From positions 1 through 50,664 of the forward strand of contig JANRKB010000042.1 in the NCBI GenBank assembly GCA_033763695.1: a DNA stretch of 50,664 bases. Direction: 5' to 3'. Shown one piece after another: positions 47,546 to 50,664 of the stretch. This DNA is from JANRKB01 sp033763695 (GTDB lineage: Bacteria; Planctomycetota; Phycisphaerae; Phycisphaerales; UBA1924). The notes under the pieces are model-generated. The model was not told the origin of the DNA. It saw only the letters and a program-made list of their open reading frames with translations, and did not search any database. The first letter of the stretch is position 1. Every line of letters starts with the position of its first letter. Position numbers and translations under genes: made by a program.

Positions 47546-50068
47546 TTAGCAACCTTCCTCGAAGGCGGCGACGAACGCGTCGACATCCTCAAAGCTGAGG
47601 AATGCGTCGGCGTTGACATCGCTGGAACTCTGACCGACTTCGAACGCGGCGATGAACGCGTCGAAGTCTTCAAAGCTCAGGAATCCGTCGCCGTTGAAGT
47701 CCGCCGCGCAGTTCACGGCGAGCGTTGCAGGAATCGAGGTTGCTTCGCCACACTCGTTGGCGACCGACACCGTGTATGCGCCGGCATCGGTGTATCGAGC
47801 GCGCTGGATCACGAGGGAGATGTCTTGGGTGGAGTCGGATTGCGCGATGGTTGTGCGAGCTCCGCGCACGAAGCCGCCGCCGAGTGCGGCACCTGCCGCA
47901 CCGTCGCGGACCGGTTCGCCGTTGTGGAACCACTGGGCTGTGATGTCGCGATAGCCGTCGGGAATGCGGATGGACAGCGCAACGTCATCGTTGGTGGCGG
48001 CAGCCGCTGACGACGGCTGCGTGCCGATGGTCGGTGCACCAGTGAATGTCCAGACGCCCCAGCCGTCGGCAGGGAACGTACCCACAGAGTTGATGTCACC
48101 GACCGCGAAAAGTTCGTCGCCGTCCTGGACCGCAGCCTGCACTCGACCGGTTGGCGTGCTTTCAAACCGCCGCCACGCGGTGCCGTCCCATCTCGCGATG
48201 TTCTGCCCGGGGGAACCAAAGTTGCCAAATGCCAGGAGCCCACGATCGGTCGCTCGGATGCCGCGGAGTCCGCCCGCTGATCCATCAGAGCCGCCGAAAA
48301 AAACACCGACTCGCGTCCAAAGACTTCCGTCACGGCGATAGACCTCGGAAAGTTCGGTCCCGACATACAGCGACCCTTGATACGCCGCGACACTTTGTGC
48401 GAGCGAAATCCGAAGATCGCCGAGATCAGTCCATGCGTTCCCGTCCCAAGACGCAAACCTGTTACCAACTGCACCCGATCCTGCCCAGAAATCGCCCGGC
48501 ACATAGAGGCGGTCCTCAAAGACGATCAAGTTCACGAAGTTGTTCGCCGTCGGCTTCCACGACCCCAATGGGCGATTGACACCGAGTGCTCGCCATGTCG
48601 TGCCGTCGAATCGTGCAAGGCCTTCGATACCGCCGGTGACGTTGAAGGCACCAAGCGCGATCAACTCACCGCGATAGATTGTGAGGGCGTTGACTGTGCC
48701 GCGAAGATCAGCGCTGAGAGGGACCCACGCGGTCCCGTTCCATCGAAGTAGACCGGGCGGCGTCGGTGAACTGAACGATCCCCCGATCACCACATCGCCG
48801 TTGAACTCTGAGATCGCGAGGATCGATCCTTTGAGCGGCGCGAAGCAATCCGTCCATCGCAGACCGTCCCAGCGCACAACGCGAGCGTTGGGTGGTGATG
48901 GCGAGATTGCGTTGAACGCGGCGTAGACGCCGCTGCTGAGCTTTTCGATTGCGCGGCCCGGCCCTTGCGCCTGCAATCCGACGCCGCGCCATTGATCACC
49001 GATGCGCTGAACGAGTCCCGATGCGAAGTCGGGGCCGATGTTTGACATGCTCCCGCCGACGAACAGATCGTTCCCTCGCGGCTCAAGCAACACAATCGTG
49101 GCGTCGTTGGCCAGGTCGAGAGGTGTCCAGGCGGCTCCGTCCCATTTGGCGAGTTTCTTTGCCGGGACTCCGCCGAAAGCCGACGGACCGGCGACGTAGA
49201 GATCTGGTCCGTTGGAAGCCACCTTCGTGACCACACCGGTGACACCGCCGCCGATCGGTGCCCATGAGCTGCCATCCCAAGCAGCGAGGGCCATGGCAGT
49301 GGTCGCGCCCGAGCCTGAGAAGCTGCCGCCAGCGACAAGCTTGCCCTGGTACGCGCAGAGCGTCGTCACGCTGTTGTTCAGGCCGTCGCCCAGCGGCGAC
49401 CACGATGAGCCGTCCCATGCGGCGATCCGACTGGCCGGAGATCCACCCGCGCTCGAGAATGTGCCAGCGACAATGAGACGTCCGTTGAACTCAAAGAGAG
49501 CGTCAACCCTGCCGTTGACACCGGTACCAAGCGGTTCCCAGGTGCTGCCGGTCCAGCGTGCGATGCCATTCGCGACAGTGCGGCCGATCGCCGAGAAACT
49601 CCCGGCGACGTACAGCGAGCCCGAGTATGTCACGGCGGCGTTGACGGAGTAGTTCGACGTACCGATCGACCGCCATCGGCCGTTTTCGAGACGGAAGACG
49701 GAGGTCAGGGCCGCAGAGACAAGCGACCCCTGGTAGGTGGTGAGCGCGTTGCTCGCGATCAAAGTTGAACCAACGCGGTGCCACGTCGAGCCATCCCACC
49801 AGACCAAAGGCATCGCTGCGTAGGTGCTGTTGCGGTTGGTCTGATGAACGACCAGCCGCTCAGGCTCTGGCCCATCTCCATCGGGATCCCACCATGTCGA
49901 GCTCGTGATTGCGCCGTTTGCACGCCATCCGCTCTCAACGGGCTGCCAACCCGGGCCACACTGGCGGGCGCTTGCCCACGACGAGACAAACGCCAGGGCG
50001 ACACAGGCGAAAAGTGTGAGGCGAAACTCAGGATTCGTACTTGGACGGCCAAGGCTTGCGGCGTTCAT
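47546..50068 (-). CDS. Secreted beta-propeller/Ig-like protein with GC-type dockerin tail
   Basis: An 840-residue exported protein. After a signal peptide (residues about 16-38, LTLFACVALAFVSSWASA) come about a dozen kelch-like blades with a recurring pattern xLYVAGSFS...GNGIARWTGSTWEPLGTGV (about 40 residues each; AAWDGSSWSPLGDGL, LAKWDGAAWTPLDL). An Ig-like domain follows (PTIGTQPSSAAAATNDD...ARYTDAGAYTVSVANECG), then a dockerin tail with DFNGDGFLSFEDFDAF and the weaker second loop DVNADAFLSFEDVDAF, ending EEGC. It shares only the tail with its downstream neighbour. Ligand unknown; cell-surface location is inferred. ATG 50068 is taken because the signal peptide begins there; longer readings run into the atpD control region. 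Confidence 0.88.
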   Translation of the reverse strand: MNAASLGRPSTNPEFRLTLFACVALAFVSSWASARQCGPGWQPVESGWRANGAITSSTWWDPDGDGPEPERLVVHQTNRNSTYAAMPLVWWDGSTWHRVGSTLIASNALTTYQGSLVSAALTSVFRLENGRWRSIGTSNYSVNAAVTYSGSLYVAGSFSAIGRTVANGIARWTGSTWEPLGTGVNGRVDALFEFNGRLIVAGTFSSAGGSPASRIAAWDGSSWSPLGDGLNNSVTTLCAYQGKLVAGGSFSGSGATTAMALAAWDGSSWAPIGGGVTGVVTKVASNGPDLYVAGPSAFGGVPAKKLAKWDGAAWTPLDLANDATIVLLEPRGNDLFVGGSMSNIGPDFASGLVQRIGDQWRGVGLQAQGPGRAIEKLSSGVYAAFNAISPSPPNARVVRWDGLRWTDCFAPLKGSILAISEFNGDVVIGGSFSSPTPPGLLRWNGTAWVPLSADLRGTVNALTIYRGELIALGAFNVTGGIEGLARFDGTTWRALGVNRPLGSWKPTANNFVNLIVFEDRLYVPGDFWAGSGAVGNRFASWDGNAWTDLGDLRISLAQSVAAYQGSLYVGTELSEVYRRDGSLWTRVGVFFGGSDGSAGGLRGIRATDRGLLAFGNFGSPGQNIARWDGTAWRRFESTPTGRVQAAVQDGDELFAVGDINSVGTFPADGWGVWTFTGAPTIGTQPSSAAAATNDDVALSIRIPDGYRDITAQWFHNGEPVRDGAAGAALGGGFVRGARTTIAQSDSTQDISLVIQRARYTDAGAYTVSVANECGEATSIPATLAVNCAADFNGDGFLSFEDFDAFIAAFEVGQSSSDVNADAFLSFEDVDAFVAAFEEGC

Positions 50069-50368
50069 GTTGTGGCTCAAGGGGGGCGTGTCGGGCTCAC
50101 CCGATGTACGTCCAGACGCATGGCGAGTTGCAAGAGGGTCCAGGTTCCGAACAAAGTTGTCCGGTCCGGGCGCGGCCGCGTCGTCCCAAGGGGCAAAAAC
50201 TGGCGATTGACCTCCCGCCGCGCCTATCCTTGCCTCCCCGCGGCAAGGCCTCGGGACGCGTTCGGGCAGGCTCCGGCACTTGGACCCGCTCCACGAACTG
50301 ATCGGAACGACTCGCAACGCATCGACGCGCATCACGACCCGCAGACGCACTCGAAAAGGATTCGGCGA
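50069..50368. other. Divergent control region before atpD
   Basis: About 300 bases between the secreted propeller gene and atpD. It includes the ribosome-binding site AAAAGGA (50354-50360) for atpD. I could not pick a convincing promoter pair, and I see no gene. Confidence 0.45.
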
Positions 50369-50664
50369 ATGGCCACCACCGGCACGATCACCCAGGTCAT
50401 CGGCTCCACCTTCGACGCCCAGTTCCCCGAGGATCAACTCCCCGAAATCTACAACGCCGTCAAGGTCGAGACCGACACCAAGGTCGGACACATCGCCCTC
50501 GTCGGCGAAGTGCAGCAGCACCTCGGCGGCGGCCGCGTCCGGTGCATCGCGCTCGGTTCCACCGACGGTCTCATCCGCGGGCAAGACGTGGTTGATACTG
50601 GCGCTCCGGTAACCGTGCCGGTTGGCAAGGCGACGCTCGGCCGGGTGTTCAACGTGATCGGCGA
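50369..50664 (+). CDS. atpD: F-type ATP synthase beta subunit, 5' part only
   Basis: Catalytic subunit of F1. The first 98 codons lie in the window: a beta-barrel domain with GTITQVIGSTFDAQFPEDQL, VGEVQQHLGGGRVRCIALGS, TDGLIRGQDVVDTGAP and VGKATLGRVFNVIG, all canonical for ordinary F-type beta. The Walker motifs lie beyond the right edge. ATG 50369 is preceded by AAAAGGA at a normal distance. The gene upstream is unrelated and divergent, so atpD begins a transcript here and is not preceded by atpA/atpG as in the common operon order. Confidence 0.95.
   Translation, partial: MATTGTITQVIGSTFDAQFPEDQLPEIYNAVKVETDTKVGHIALVGEVQQHLGGGRVRCIALGSTDGLIRGQDVVDTGAPVTVPVGKATLGRVFNVIG

Overview
The window looks like chromosomal DNA of a planctomycete of the Phycisphaerae/Phycisphaerales type. 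Grounds: very GC-rich DNA; two secreted proteins ending in paired DFNxDGFxxF-like loops and a terminal Gly-Cys (the GC-type dockerin tail typical of this group); small membrane proteins with a CPHCGY...CPECGRA zinc ribbon; a PurS-PurL fusion; and lipopolysaccharide and outer-membrane functions (hldE, kdsA, lnt). The taxonomic call is inference from protein style, since no rRNA gene is present. I saw no tRNA, rRNA, CRISPR array, transposase or prophage.

Layout. 1-1652: the 5' part of a secreted tail-fibre-like protein (reverse strand, cut by the window edge) and a less GC-rich orphan gene with a HEPN-like motif. 1640-4763: lepA and ruvB, divergent. 4824-10174: a five-gene operon (desaturase, FAD amine-oxidase-like protein, DUF1365, cyclopropane-synthase-like methyltransferase, DUF1295) in which every junction is a 4-nt start/stop overlap; it looks like a pathway modifying acyl chains of membrane lipids. 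10186-12289: thiG and a medium-chain dehydrogenase, divergent. 12290-14609: a gene-poor, repeat-rich stretch holding two tandem paralogous zinc-ribbon membrane proteins among palindromic elements. 14610-20348: a second medium-chain dehydrogenase, then a reverse-strand series ASCH protein, hldE, HNH endonuclease, purH. 20464-23592: purL with a PurS-like N-terminus. 23607-27122 (reverse): lnt, hotdog dehydratase, acyl carrier protein, second hotdog dehydratase. 27268-31395: galE, an exported alpha/beta hydrolase, an unknown protein and a membrane-anchored thioredoxin. 31404-34864: kdsA, mnmE, clpS, a stand-alone GspE N-terminal domain. 35052-42629: topA, an unknown membrane protein, nuoG, a PH-domain/CoaE fusion, hpt. 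42690-50068: an amidohydrolase and two large secreted dockerin-tailed proteins. 50369-end: start of atpD.

The most general signal is regulatory. At 21 gene starts, on both strands, a TANNNT hexamer like a bacterial -10 element ends only 5-12 nt before the start codon, usually with no Shine-Dalgarno sequence. This predicts leaderless or nearly leaderless mRNAs for most first genes, whereas galE, the acyl carrier protein, the GspE-like gene, atpD and the left-edge secreted protein have a recognisable ribosome-binding site. The second recurring theme is short dispersed repeats (period 7-8 nt tandem arrays and palindromes) that sit between genes, and in two cases inside coding sequence (purL; the linker of the PH-CoaE fusion).
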